Below are positions 1 to 10,200 of a DNA stretch of 64,000 nt, piece by piece. Within the stretch, counting starts at the first letter, position 1; the number at the start of each line of letters is the position of its first letter. The stretch is from positions 2,108,001 to 2,172,000 of the forward strand of contig NZ_CP010554.1 of NCBI RefSeq assembly GCF_000934545.1. Reading direction: 5' to 3'. The position numbers and the translations under genes are program-made. The DNA comes from Rugosibacter aromaticivorans (GTDB taxonomy: Bacteria; Pseudomonadota; Gammaproteobacteria; Burkholderiales; Rhodocyclaceae). Under the pieces are notes generated by a model. That model saw nothing but the letters and a program-made list of their open reading frames with translations, searched no databases and was not told the origin of the DNA.

Positions 1-1
1 C

Positions 2-2056
2 CCGAACAATTATCTGGAAGCGCCCAATGCCAACAGTTTCATCACGGCAGGCGCAACCTACGCGGGAATCAGCACGTTTTCTCGTGTCACTACGCCCGCC
101 TCGGAATATCAAGACATCGTTCGCTGTATTCCCGCCGGGGCCAGTTTCAGTTCAGTTGAATCAACCACCCTGACCGGACTCGGGTTCAACCAGCTTTCAA
201 GTTATGACGCGACAACGCGTACCCTGACACTGGGCAGCTTGAATGTCACCACCAGTGCGGTGGGCGCCGCCAATGCCGCCGCCTTGTTTGGGTGTAGCTG
301 GACGCCGGAAACCCATACCACGGGCAGCGGTTTGCGCAGCTATTTCAAATTCAACATCTCCAACACCGGCCCGCCCGGCCCGGGGTTTACCTTTGCTGTC
401 GTCGACGGTGACCGCAACACGATCAGCGCCTGCGGTGAAGCCAGCCAACACCTGGGTTATTCGGGCAATAACGGCAGCACACCATTTATCGCCGCACCGA
501 AAATTGGCGTAGAGTTCGACACACGACGCAACTATCGAAGCCACCCACCATTTCTGCCAGATGGTTTCGATCCTTCGCGCACCCTCAGCGCAACGGCCAT
601 GCGCACGCTCGACAACGGCCGTGCCGACCCCAGCTACACAGGCGGCCATATTGGCCTGGTGTATTGGGGCAGCAACTCACCGATCAGCACCGGCTATGCC
701 TGCCGCACTGGCTGTCGTTCGCCCAGCGTCTGCGACACCGCCGATAACCTCTGCAAACTCCCCATGGAGGAAGATGACAACGTGCACGGTCAGCTGCCCA
801 CGCCACCGGCCATGCGCCCGCCACCAAGTAATCCGCCCGTGCCCGCGTCACTTGCCAACCCGCCACCCTATCCTCCCCCTGGTGTGAGCAAGCTTGACCC
901 CAACCTGCGCAGCACACCCACCAATCAAGACATTCATGTCCGTGTTGAAATCGAGCGGACCGGGTATGCTGGGCGTGACGACAACAGCCGGTTAGTGAAA
1001 GTGGTGGCCACAACACCGATCACCCTATCGGGCTTACCCACCATCGACTCGCTTGCGTTGTCAGCCGGTGACACCGTGCTGGTCACGGCACAAACCGATG
1101 CCCGGACCAATGGCGTCTACCTCGCCTCGACCGGTGCCTGGACACGCGACCTGAGCGCCGACGAAGGTATCGATCTGCCACCGGGCACTGCCTGGTTTGT
1201 CAAAGCAGGCGCCGCCAATATGGGCAGCCTGTGGCGCTTGCAAAATAGCGACACGCCAGTGATCAACAGTGATGCACTCACCATCCAGCGTGTGCGCTTG
1301 CCGGTAAAAACAGTGGCCACCTCGCCGATCACTCTGGCGGGATTATCAACGGTGGGTGGCGTGGCGCTGGCCGCAGGCGACCGCGTGCTGGTCACCAAAC
1401 AAAACACCATGCCACCAACGCCTTCGGCCAACGGTGTGTATATCGCCAGTAGCGGCGTCTGGTCTCGCGCCACGCCAGAAAACACGGCAGATGGCATGAA
1501 AGCAGGTGCGATGTGGTTTGTCAGCGCTGGCAGCAACGCCAATACGTATTGGCATCTGGATAGCGATGCTACGCCAGATACCAGCACCAACATCACCATC
1601 CAACCCGCCACCCTCAATGATCTTTATTCAGCCACCGTGCAAACGCAGGTCTGGATGCTGCCTGAGAGCGCAACATCGGCCAACCAGATTGCCCGCATGA
1701 AAACCACAACGCGTGCCATGGCGCAGCTCGACCCCGTCGTCCGTTATGGTCAATGCACTGGCTCCTGCCCTGCATTCAATCCTTCAGGCCAGTATTGCGG
1801 CGGCGTGGAAACCGATAGTCATCGCTACTGCTATACCGGGCAGCAACCCAACCTGTATGATCGCCAAAAAATTTACGACGAACGCGGCAACACCTGCACC
1901 AGTGGCATCGCTTGTTCCAGCGGCCAGTTCTGCGGTATCGATCAAGCCTGCTACCGCCCTGCTTTGCGCACCCTGCGCCTGGGCTTTACCACCAGCCAGG
2001 ACAGTAATGATCAAGTCATCTCTATCACCAACTTTTTCAGTACGGGGCTGCCATGA
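2..2056 (+). CDS. Large Cys-rich surface protein with lectin-like and tail-fibre-like repeat domains (5' truncated)
   Basis: The frame is open from the first bases of the window, so the true start lies upstream. The N-terminal visible part (nt 2-550) resembles a legume-lectin-like beta-sandwich (a YFKFNISN stretch, then FTFAVVDGD and later GVEFDTRRN). A Cys-rich, proline-rich linker follows (nt 690-900). Two tandem copies of a domain of about 100 residues (nt 995-1300 and 1304-1605) start VKVVATTPITLSG and VKTVATSPITLAG and share a GDxVLVTxQ...NGVY core like that seen in phage tail-fibre proteins. The C-terminus has about ten cysteines. Its stop overlaps the pseudopilin start (ATGA), which suggests a pilus or type II-like secreted adhesin cluster. 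Exact family and function are not recognised; the adhesin role is inference. Confidence 0.6.
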   Translation, partial: PNNYLEAPNANSFITAGATYAGISTFSRVTTPASEYQDIVRCIPAGASFSSVESTTLTGLGFNQLSSYDATTRTLTLGSLNVTTSAVGAANAAALFGCSWTPETHTTGSGLRSYFKFNISNTGPPGPGFTFAVVDGDRNTISACGEASQHLGYSGNNGSTPFIAAPKIGVEFDTRRNYRSHPPFLPDGFDPSRTLSATAMRTLDNGRADPSYTGGHIGLVYWGSNSPISTGYACRTGCRSPSVCDTADNLCKLPMEEDDNVHGQLPTPPAMRPPPSNPPVPASLANPPPYPPPGVSKLDPNLRSTPTNQDIHVRVEIERTGYAGRDDNSRLVKVVATTPITLSGLPTIDSLALSAGDTVLVTAQTDARTNGVYLASTGAWTRDLSADEGIDLPPGTAWFVKAGAANMGSLWRLQNSDTPVINSDALTIQRVRLPVKTVATSPITLAGLSTVGGVALAAGDRVLVTKQNTMPPTPSANGVYIASSGVWSRATPENTADGMKAGAMWFVSAGSNANTYWHLDSDATPDTSTNITIQPATLNDLYSATVQTQVWMLPESATSANQIARMKTTTRAMAQLDPVVRYGQCTGSCPAFNPSGQYCGGVETDSHRYCYTGQQPNLYDRQKIYDERGNTCTSGIACSSGQFCGIDQACYRPALRTLRLGFTTSQDSNDQVISITNFFSTGLP

Positions 2057-2847
2057 AACTTGCCGACTCATCAGCGCCGTCCCGATGGATACCGCTTCGC
2101 ATAGCTTTTCACCAACGCGGCTTCACCCTGGTTGAACTTGCCATCGTGATGTTCATTGTGGCGCTCTTGCTCGGTGGCATGCTGTTGCCACTGTCGGCGC
2201 AGCAAGACATGCGCAACCAGGGGGACACGCAAAAACAACTTGCTGAAGCACGCGAAGCGCTGCTTGGCTTCGCGATTGCCAATGGCCGCCTGCCTTGCCC
2301 TGCATCAGGCACTAGTAACGGGATGGAGTCCCCTGCCGTTGGCGGTGCATGTACGAACCCGTATGACGGCTTTCTACCCGCGGCAAGCTTGGGTCTCGCC
2401 CCCATCGATGCCCAGGGCTATGCAGTCGATGGCTGGGGCGGTAATCCGATTAACCGCATCCGCTATGCCGTCACTACCGCCAACGCTAGCGCATTTACCA
2501 CGGCCAACGGCATGAAAACTGTGACCATGACGGGTTTAGCGCCTGACCTGAAGGTATGCAATGCGGGCAGTGGCGTAGTCAACCCAGGCACTTTGAGCGC
2601 TGACTGTACAGCAGTCACGTCACTTGCCGCAGATGCCGTCGCCGTCATTTATTCGGTCGGAAAAAATGCGGGCACAGGTGGCAATGGACCCGACGAAAAA
2701 CACAACCCTAACCCCAACCCAGCAGCAATCGCTGCCGACCGCGTCTTCGTTAGCACCCAGCCCAGCCCCAACTTCGATGATCAGATGATTTGGTTATCGA
2801 AAAACATCCTCTTTAACCGCATGGTCAGTGCTGGTCAGCTACCCTGA
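2053..2847 (+). CDS. Type IV pilin-like / pseudopilin protein with N-terminal methylation motif
   Basis: The 264-residue product carries a class III signal: a basic leader ending in RG, then [19 protein letters not shown], with the prepilin peptidase cut expected between G and F and glutamate at mature position 5. The leader is about 23 residues, long for a pseudopilin, so the true start could be an internal codon. The C-terminal body is Cys-containing, with a GRLPCPAS motif typical of large minor pseudopilins. It overlaps the upstream lectin-like gene by four bases and is presumably co-translated. It would be processed at the inner membrane and assembled in a pilus or secretion pseudopilus; which one cannot be told from this fragment. 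Confidence 0.75.
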   Translation: MKLADSSAPSRWIPLRIAFHQRGFTLVELAIVMFIVALLLGGMLLPLSAQQDMRNQGDTQKQLAEAREALLGFAIANGRLPCPASGTSNGMESPAVGGACTNPYDGFLPAASLGLAPIDAQGYAVDGWGGNPINRIRYAVTTANASAFTTANGMKTVTMTGLAPDLKVCNAGSGVVNPGTLSADCTAVTSLAADAVAVIYSVGKNAGTGGNGPDEKHNPNPNPAAIAADRVFVSTQPSPNFDDQMIWLSKNILFNRMVSAGQLP

Positions 2848-2851
2848 ACGC

Positions 2852-2879
2852 AAAAGTCGGCGCTGGTGATACGGCGCGC
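2852..2879 (+). repeat. Dispersed 24-28 bp element, copy 1 (plus orientation)
   Basis: An A4 run followed by the core GTCGGCGCTGGTGATACGGC and GCGC. It starts five bases after the pseudopilin stop codon. One of nine good copies in the window; the element contains a direct CGGCG-N9-CGGCG repeat and no substantial inverted repeat. Confidence 0.8.
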
Positions 2880-2951
2880 AACAAGGACGCGTCGCTGCCA
2901 CACGCGCGTCCTGCCGTTAGAATTAGGCCGTTAACCCTTACGGAAAAAACC

Positions 2952-3650
2952 ATGTCCCGCTCATTCAGAATCGCGCCCAGTATTCTTTCTGCCAATTTCG
3001 CCAAGCTCGGAGAAGAAGTCAGCAACGTCATTGCTTCGGGTGCGGACTGGATTCACTTTGATGTAATGGACAACCATTACGTGCCGAATCTCACCATCGG
3101 CCCGCTGGTGTGTGCGGCTATCCGGCCGATCACCGATGCCGTGATTGACGTGCATCTCATGGTTAAACCGGTGGATCGTCTCATTCCTGATTTCGCCAAA
3201 GCGGGGGCGAACGTGATCACCTTTCACCCGGAAGCATCCGAGCATATCGACCGCACGTTGTCATTGATCCACGAATGCGGTTGTCAGGCTGGCTTAGTAT
3301 TCAATCCCGCCACGCCGCTGAATTACATGGATTACGTCATGGATAAGCTCGACATCGTGCTCTTGATGAGTGTGAACCCGGGCTTTGGCGGGCAGGCATT
3401 CATCCCCGTCACGCTGGATAAACTGCGCGGCGCACGTTGTCGTCTGGACATGCACAAGAAAAAAACCGGCCACGACATTCTGCTCGAAGTGGATGGTGGG
3501 GTGAAGGTGGACAACATCGCTGACATCGCCCGCGCGGGGGCCGATACTTTTGTTGCGGGTTCTGCCGTGTTTGGCGCTGGCAAAGACGCTGACCCGCATC
3601 GCTATGATTCCGTTTTAGCCGCACTGCGCGCGCAACTTGCGACAGTGTAA
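2952..3650 (+). CDS. rpe: Ribulose-phosphate 3-epimerase
   Basis: Interconverts D-ribulose 5-phosphate and D-xylulose 5-phosphate in the pentose phosphate (and, if present, Calvin) pathway. The 232 residues match the family length and show the TIM-barrel signatures: [17 protein letters not shown] at the N-terminus, [12 protein letters not shown] with metal-binding His and Asp, the VHLMV strand, [12 protein letters not shown], the catalytic EVDGGV segment and the terminal [13 protein letters not shown] phosphate-binding loop. It abuts gph directly (stop at 3650, next ATG at 3651), the usual betaproteobacterial rpe-gph-trpE order. No oddities seen. Confidence 0.96.
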   Translation: MSRSFRIAPSILSANFAKLGEEVSNVIASGADWIHFDVMDNHYVPNLTIGPLVCAAIRPITDAVIDVHLMVKPVDRLIPDFAKAGANVITFHPEASEHIDRTLSLIHECGCQAGLVFNPATPLNYMDYVMDKLDIVLLMSVNPGFGGQAFIPVTLDKLRGARCRLDMHKKKTGHDILLEVDGGVKVDNIADIARAGADTFVAGSAVFGAGKDADPHRYDSVLAALRAQLATV

Positions 3651-4337
3651 ATGCCAGCCAAATTAACAACCCCTCGCCTGCGCACCCAGATACGCACACT
3701 CACCCTCGACCTCGACGGCACGCTGCTCAATACGCTGCCGGATCTCGCGGCAGCGGCCAATGACATGCTGCGCGAGCTCGGGCTGCCTGAATATCCTGAT
3801 GCCACCATTGCCTCGTTTGTCGGCCATGGCATTGCTCATCTGGTGGCGCGCTGTCTGCCCGAGGCTAATCTCACAGAACATGCCGAGGCACTACGCATTT
3901 TTCGCCACCATTACACGCACGAAAACGGCCGCCGCACGGTACTTTATCCTGGCGTTTTAGAAGGATTGCATGCGTGGCAAGCTACCGGCGTGCCCATGGC
4001 GGTCATTACCAACAAGGCGGCCGCTTTCAGCGAACCTTTGCTTGTTGCCACGGGCATTTCCTCTTTCTTTGATTTCGTTCTTTCTGGCGATAGCCTGCCC
4101 GAAAAAAAACCGCACCCGTTGCCGCTACTGCACGCCTGTCAGCAATTTGGCGTTGCCCCTGGCGAAAATCTGCACATTGGCGATTCTCGCCACGATGCCG
4201 CCGCCGCACGTTCCGCCGGGTGCCCCGTCTGGCTAGTGAGTTACGGGTACAGCACCGATGCGCCTGTGCAGTCCGTGGATTGCGATGCTATAGTCGCCAC
4301 GCTTGCCGAGGCTGCCCAGCGCATGATCAACGGCTGA
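3651..4337 (+). CDS. gph: Phosphoglycolate phosphatase (HAD family)
   Basis: Hydrolyses 2-phosphoglycolate to glycolate, clearing a product of DNA repair or RuBisCO oxygenation. The 228-residue protein has HAD motif I LDLDGTLLNT near residue 20 (nucleophile and general acid Asp), motif II in VITNKA, and motifs III-IV in the KPHPLPLL and HIGDSRHDAAAA segments. It begins on the base after the rpe stop, so translation is probably coupled. The N-terminus (PAKLTTPRLRTQIRT) is somewhat longer than usual. Other HAD phosphatases cannot be excluded from sequence alone, but the rpe-gph-trpE context is strong. Confidence 0.92.
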   Translation: MPAKLTTPRLRTQIRTLTLDLDGTLLNTLPDLAAAANDMLRELGLPEYPDATIASFVGHGIAHLVARCLPEANLTEHAEALRIFRHHYTHENGRRTVLYPGVLEGLHAWQATGVPMAVITNKAAAFSEPLLVATGISSFFDFVLSGDSLPEKKPHPLPLLHACQQFGVAPGENLHIGDSRHDAAAARSAGCPVWLVSYGYSTDAPVQSVDCDAIVATLAEAAQRMING

Positions 4338-4451
4338 TTGACCGTATCACCCGAGCCGACTTTTCTCGTTCCGAAACATCCCTGTGTGATCTCATCATCA
4401 CTCATCGCCACCTGCATCACCGCATATGACCGCTTATTTTGTGGAGCACCC

Positions 4452-5957
4452 ATGAAGCACATCAACCAGAGCGAATTCAATCGCCTCGCCGCCGAAGGCT
4501 ATAACCGCATTCCGCTCACGCTGGAAACATTCGCCGATCTCGATACGCCGTTATCGCTGTATCTCAAGCTGGCCAATCAGGGCAACAGTTTCCTGCTCGA
4601 ATCTGTCGTCGGCGGCGAACGCTTCGGGCGCTATTCTTTCATCGGCCTGCCCGCACGCACGTTGTTACGCGCCAACGCCTGGCGCACCGAAGTCGTCACC
4701 GACGGCCAAATAATAGAAACATTTGAAGGCAATCCACTCGATTTCATCGCCGAATATCAAACGCGCTTCAAGGTCTTCATCCCCGAAAACTTTCCGCGGT
4801 TCTGTGGCGGCCTGGCCGGTTATTTTGGCTACGACGCCGTGCGCTACATGGAGCAAAAGCTTGCCCGCTTTGACAAGCCCGATGAAATTGGCATGCCTGA
4901 TGTGCTACTGCTGCAAACCGAAGCGCTGGCCGTCATCGACAATCTGGCGGGCAAAATCTACCTGATTGTCTATGCCAACCCGGCTGATTCTGCCACACCC
5001 AACGCCTATGCCGCCGCGCATGCCCGCCTTGATGCGCTGGCAAAAAAACTGCGCAGCCCGGTGAATATCCCTGCCAGCGCACCGGTTGCCGCCACGCAGG
5101 TCATACGCGATTTTGCCAAAGCGGATTATCTGGCCGCCGTGCAAAAAGCCAAGGACTACATCGCCGCCGGTGACATGATGCAAGTGCAAGTTGGCCAGCG
5201 CCTGAAAATGCCCTTCACCTGCCCGCCGCTGACGCTCTACCGTGCGTTGCGCTCGATCAATCCCTCGCCCTACATGTATTTCTACGACTTCGGCGATTTT
5301 CAGGTAGTCGGCGCGTCACCCGAAATTCTCGTGCGCGAGGAAACATCACTCGGTGGCAAGCGCGTCACCATTCGCCCGCTGGCCGGCACGCGGCCGCGCG
5401 GCGCCACGCCGGAAGCAGACCAGGCCCATGCCGAAGAACTGCTGGCCGATCCGAAAGAACGCGCCGAACACGTCATGCTGATTGATCTCGCGCGCAACGA
5501 CATCGGCCGCATCGCGCAAACCGGCTCGGTGCACGTCACCGATCAAATGGTCATCGAACGTTATTCGCACGTCATGCACATCGTCTCGAATGTCGAAGGC
5601 TTGCTGCTGCCGGACATGGGCAATCTGGACGTGCTCAAAGCCACCTTCCCGGCCGGCACACTGACCGGCGCACCCAAAATCCATGCCATGGAAATCATCG
5701 ACGAACTGGAGCCGGTCAAACGCGGGCTGTACGGTGGGGCGTGTGGTTATCTGAGCTTTTCCGGCGAAATGGACATGGCGATTGCCATTCGCACCGGCAT
5801 CGTCAAGAACGGCATGCTCTTTGTCCAGGCCGCCGCCGGCATCGTCGCCGACTCAGTGCCCGAAAGTGAATGGCAGGAAACCGAAAACAAGGCCCGCGCC
5901 CTGATCCGCGCGGCTGAGCTGGCACAAGCGGGGCTTGATCACATTCAACCGGCGTAG
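4452..5957 (+). CDS. trpE: Anthranilate synthase component I
   Basis: Converts chorismate plus ammonia (or glutamine through TrpG) to anthranilate, the first committed step of tryptophan synthesis. From the ATG at 4452 the product is 501 residues, normal for TrpE. The N-terminal domain has LLESVVGGERFGRYSFIG, whose LLES is the tryptophan feedback site; the C-terminal chorismate-binding domain shows RPLAGTRPRG, DLARNDIGR, a VMHIVSNVEG segment and PAGTLTGAPK. The frame is open back to 4338, but the ATG at 4452 matches the family N-terminus. Its partners trpG, trpD and trpC are not next door but about 21 kb downstream at 27042-29510. Confidence 0.96.
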   Translation: MKHINQSEFNRLAAEGYNRIPLTLETFADLDTPLSLYLKLANQGNSFLLESVVGGERFGRYSFIGLPARTLLRANAWRTEVVTDGQIIETFEGNPLDFIAEYQTRFKVFIPENFPRFCGGLAGYFGYDAVRYMEQKLARFDKPDEIGMPDVLLLQTEALAVIDNLAGKIYLIVYANPADSATPNAYAAAHARLDALAKKLRSPVNIPASAPVAATQVIRDFAKADYLAAVQKAKDYIAAGDMMQVQVGQRLKMPFTCPPLTLYRALRSINPSPYMYFYDFGDFQVVGASPEILVREETSLGGKRVTIRPLAGTRPRGATPEADQAHAEELLADPKERAEHVMLIDLARNDIGRIAQTGSVHVTDQMVIERYSHVMHIVSNVEGLLLPDMGNLDVLKATFPAGTLTGAPKIHAMEIIDELEPVKRGLYGGACGYLSFSGEMDMAIAIRTGIVKNGMLFVQAAAGIVADSVPESEWQETENKARALIRAAELAQAGLDHIQPA

Positions 5958-6039
5958 TTCGGTTCGCACGTAGTTCGATGCGCATTTTCCGGATGAATCA
6001 GAAAATGTAGTACGCCGTGATTCTGGCGTGGGCTGCGCT

Positions 6040-6056
6040 CTTAAGACTGCTTTAAG
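6040..6056 (+). promoter_or_regulatory. Putative response-regulator box CTTAAG-N5-TTTAAG
   Basis: CTTAAG, ACTGC, TTTAAG, with a further TTAAGG directly after. The half-site and 11-bp period match the known PmrA/QseB type OmpR-family box (hTTAAG-N5-hTTAAG). It sits 27 bases before the efflux adaptor start, where it could overlap a -35. A similar box precedes the cytochrome b gene. That the response regulator at 12634 binds here is inference. Confidence 0.6.
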
Positions 6057-6082
6057 TTAAGGCAGTCAAGATAGCGGCCACC

Positions 6083-7207
6083 ATGAAAAAACGACTCCTC
6101 CCCCCCATTTTCTGTCTCCTCTGCCTCCCGCTTTACGGCCAGGCAGAGAACGTTTTGATCAAACTCTCACCAGAGCAGATCAAGTCATTATCCATAACCA
6201 CCCAGTCGCTGAGCCGCTTTGAAGCGGGCGGTGGCCGACGATTACCAGCGCAAGTGGTGGTGCCACCACGACAGGTGGAAGTCATCGGCGCGCCGCTGGC
6301 CGGTGCGGTGACTGCCGTGCTTGCCGCCTATGGTGAAACCGTGACACGCGGCCAGCCCCTGGCGCGCATGCAAGGGCCGCAAATGCTGGAACTCCAGCGA
6401 GACTATCTCCAGGCTCAGGCGCAAGCCGAAGTCGCCAGTGAGAGTCGTCGCCGCGACGAAGCGCTCCATGCAGATGGCATCATCGCTGGCAGCCGGCTTT
6501 CTGTCACTCGTGCGACGGAGCGCCAAGCCGCCGCGCAGTTGGCAGAAAAACGCCAAGCCTTGCATCTAGCAGGGCTGAGTGCTCCCGGAACCGAAGTCAA
6601 GGGACTTTCCGGCGTCGCCGAAATTCGCGCGCCGTTTGCCGGTGTGGTTCTTGAAGCGGCGGTGCAGCCGGGGCAGCGAGTCAAAACCAGCACACTGCTG
6701 TTCAAGCTGGGGCGCATTGACTCCTTGTTGTGGCTGGAAATCCAGGCCACACCCGCCCAGGCCGCAGGCTTGGCCCCCGGCGACAAAGTCTCGGTGGTGG
6801 GTTGCGCGCAAGGTAGCCAGGACGGCCGCCTGACCCTGATAGCACCGCACATGAATCCGGCGACCCAGTCTTTGCTGTTGCGGGCGGAACTGCCGAAACC
6901 AGATGCTTGCGTCAAACCCTTCCAGTTCGTCCAGGTCAATATCACACCGGCAGCGCCACAGACTGGTAACCGCTCTGGCAACACCTGGCGCGTGCCCGGC
7001 AGCGCCCTGGTTCGCTATCAGGGCAAGGTCTGGCTGTTCGCTGCGGTGGCTGGCGGCTTTCGTCCCATCCCGGTGAACGTGCTGGATGAGACCGAGAAAT
7101 CGTCTCTGGTCGTTGTCGAGATGCCGGGCGATGCCCGCATTGTTACCCACGGTGTCGTCACCCTCAAGGCTTCCTGGCTGGGGCTGGGCGCAGGTCAAGC
7201 GAAGTAA
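6083..7207 (+). CDS. RND efflux periplasmic adaptor subunit (CusB/CzcB-type membrane fusion protein)
   Basis: A 374-residue periplasmic adaptor that would link the inner-membrane pump encoded next to the outer-membrane channel. It has an N-terminal signal peptide (MKKRLLPPIFCLLCLPLYGQA), a split barrel-sandwich/lipoyl domain (VIGAPLAGAVTAVLAAYGE and later AEIRAPFAGVVLEAAVQPGQ), an alpha-helical hairpin rich in Ala, Gln and Arg between them (about residues 110-165), and C-terminal beta-barrel and membrane-proximal segments. It is the first gene of adaptor-pump-DUF3240-outer-membrane-factor, with ten bases to the pump gene. The CTTAAG box lies just upstream. The metal carried cannot be read from this subunit. 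Confidence 0.88.
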   Translation: MKKRLLPPIFCLLCLPLYGQAENVLIKLSPEQIKSLSITTQSLSRFEAGGGRRLPAQVVVPPRQVEVIGAPLAGAVTAVLAAYGETVTRGQPLARMQGPQMLELQRDYLQAQAQAEVASESRRRDEALHADGIIAGSRLSVTRATERQAAAQLAEKRQALHLAGLSAPGTEVKGLSGVAEIRAPFAGVVLEAAVQPGQRVKTSTLLFKLGRIDSLLWLEIQATPAQAAGLAPGDKVSVVGCAQGSQDGRLTLIAPHMNPATQSLLLRAELPKPDACVKPFQFVQVNITPAAPQTGNRSGNTWRVPGSALVRYQGKVWLFAAVAGGFRPIPVNVLDETEKSSLVVVEMPGDARIVTHGVVTLKASWLGLGAGQAK

Positions 7208-7216
7208 GACACCATC

Positions 7217-10200
7217 ATGTTTTCACGCCTGATTGAATTCGCACTCACCCAGCGTCTGCTGGTCATCGTTGGCACCTTGTTGCTGGTGGGTGCCGGTATT
7301 GTTTCCTTCCGCGACTTGCCCATCGACGCCTTTCCCGATGTGTCCTCCACGCAGGTGAAGGTGATCATGAAGGCCCCTGGCATGACGCCCGAAGAAGTCG
7401 AAGCGCGCATCGTGACGCCGATCGAGATTGAAATGCTCGGCATCCCGAAGAAGAGCCTGGTCCGCTCAGTAGCCAAATATGCCATTGCCGACATTACGCT
7501 CGACTTTGAGGAAGGCACCGACCTCTACTGGGCGCGGCAGCAGGTATCGGAACGTCTTGCCGGTGTCATGAAAGATTTACCTGATGGTGCGAGCGGTGGC
7601 TTAGCACCCATCACCACGCCGCTGGGCGAGATGCTGATGTTCACTATCGAGGGCGACCTGCCTCTCGCCGAAAGACGCAGCCTGCTTGACTGGGTCATCC
7701 GGCCGCAGTTGCGTACCTTGCCCGGCGTCGCTGATGTGAACAGCCTTGGCGGCCATGTGCGCACGTTCGAGGTGGCGCCCCAGCTTGTGGCGCTCAAAGC
7801 CAGAGGCCTGATGCTGGCCGACCTGCAACGGGCGCTGGAAACCAACAACCGTAATGATGGCGCTGGCCGTCTGACGGAAGGGGAGGAATCCTTGCTGGTG
7901 CGCATCGAAGGCAGCATCAAGAACATTGACGATTTGCGGGCCATCGTTGTCGCCAATCGCAATAGTGTGGTGACACGCGTCGGCGACGTGGCCGATGTGC
8001 GTATTGGCAGCCTGACCCGCTACGGTTTTGTCACCCGAGACGGCGCAGGTGAAACTGTCGAAGGCCTGGTGCTCGGCCTGCGTGGCGCCAATGCCCGCCA
8101 GGTGGTGGAAGATGTGCGGGCAAAGTTGAAGGAAATCGAGCCATCGCTACCCAAAGGCGTTTCCATCAATATCTTTTACGACCGTGGCGTTCTGGTGGAT
8201 CGCGCTGTGGGCACTGTTTCCAAAGCGCTGTACGAAGCGATCATTCTGGTGCTGATCCTGCTGTTCGCCTTTCTCGGCAACCTGCGTGCCGCCATCACCG
8301 TGGCTTGCGTGTTGCCCCTGGCAGCGTTGCTCACCTTTATCCTCATGCAACTCTTTGGCATGTCGGCCAACCTGATGAGCCTGGGTGGCCTGGCCATTGC
8401 CATCGGCATGCTGGTGGATGCGGCCGTGGTGGTCGTGGAAAATATCGAGAGTCATCTTGCCCAACCCAGCCCGGCTTCCATTCCACTGCTGCACCGCTTT
8501 TACCGGGCGGTGCGCGAGGTGGCAGTGCCTGTCGTCTCGGGCATCGCCATCATTATCATTGTCTTTCTGCCCTTGCTCACCTTGCAAGGACTGGAAGGCA
8601 AGCTGTTCATCCCCGTGGCGCTGACTATCGTCTTCGCGCTCTCCGGCTCGCTGCTACTGTCATTGACGACCATTCCGGTACTCGCCTCTTACCTCATCAA
8701 ACCCAGTCATGGCACACCCTCGGGCGCAGCAGCGCATTCAGCGACAGGGGGAGCAGGGCACGAGGCCAATCACCCACTCCCCTGGTTGCCGCGCAAAGCA
8801 CTGGCGATCTACGAGCCGGTCCTGACCTGGGCGCTGGTCAATACGCGGAAAGTCATTGCGGCGGCCCTCAGCCTGCTGGTGGCGACCGCCATGGCTTACC
8901 TGCTCCTGGGCAAGACCTTCATGCCCACCATGGATGAAGGCGACATTCTCATGCAGCTTGCCAAGCTGCCTTCTGTCAGTCTGGAAGCCAGCGCCGAAAC
9001 TGATCTGGCCGTGCAACGGACGCTGCTGGCCAAGGTGCCAGAGATCAAGAATATCGTCGCCCGTACGGGTTCCGACGAACTCGGGCTTGACCCCATGGGA
9101 CTTAACGAGACCGACACTTTCCTCGTGCTGGCCCCGCGTGACCAGTGGCGCAAGCCGGACAAAGAATGGCTGACGGATGAAATTCGTAAAGTGATGACGG
9201 ATTTTGCCGGCATGGATATCGCCTTCACCCAGCCCATCGACATGCGTATCTCGGAAATGCTCACGGGTACGCGGGGCGATCTGGCCATCAAGATATTCGG
9301 CACAGATCTGGCTGAGCTCAACAGCCTGGCCGAGCGCATCGCTGCCTTGCTGAAAACAGTGCCCGGCGCGCAGGATGTGCTGACAGTAAAAAATGAGGGC
9401 GTCCAATATTACACGGTGGAAGTGGATCGCCTGGCCGCCGGTCGGCTTGGCCTGGGCATTGATGAGATTGCCGCTACCCTGCGTGCTCAACTGGAAGGCA
9501 AACACATTGGACTGGTACTGGAAGGCAATCGACGCACACCTTTGGTGATTCGTGGTAACAATGACACGCGCCTATCGCCCGCCCTTTTTTCCGGCATACT
9601 TCTGGCCTTGCCGGGAGGCGCTGGCACCGTCCCGCTCTCGGCGGTAGCCCGGCTCAAACGGGTCGACGGGCCAGTGAAGGTGGACCATCAGGATGCCGCA
9701 CGACTGGTGGTTGTTCAAGCCAATGTGCACGGCCGCGACCTCGTGGGTTTCGTCGAGGAAGCAAAAGCACGAGTAGCCAAGGAAATTTCCCTGCCTGTCG
9801 GCTACTACATGACCTGGGGCGGTCAATTCGAAAACCAGCAGCGGGCAGCCAGGCGGCTGGCGCTCGTCGTGCCCATTGCGCTGGCAATGATTTTCTACAT
9901 CCTGTTCATCACCTTTGGCTCGGTGCGGCAGGCGGCCCTGGTCATCAGCATGATTCCCTTCGCCCTCATGGGTGGCATCTTTGCCCTGCTGATTTTCGGA
10001 GAATATCTATCGGTGCCTGCTGCCGTCGGTTTTATCGCCTTGCTGGGCATCGCGGTATTGAATAGCCTGGTGCTCATTGACTACTTCAACCAGTTGCGTG
10101 AACAGGGGCTACCCATCGAACGCGTGATCACCGAGGGTGCCAAGCGGCGGTTGCGGCCGGTATTGATGACCGCTTCCATTACCGCCTTTGGCCTGCTACC

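Noticed and set aside
995..1605. Prophage indicated by tail-fibre-like repeats
   Set aside because: No other phage gene is nearby; the repeats are part of a protein coupled to a pseudopilin gene.
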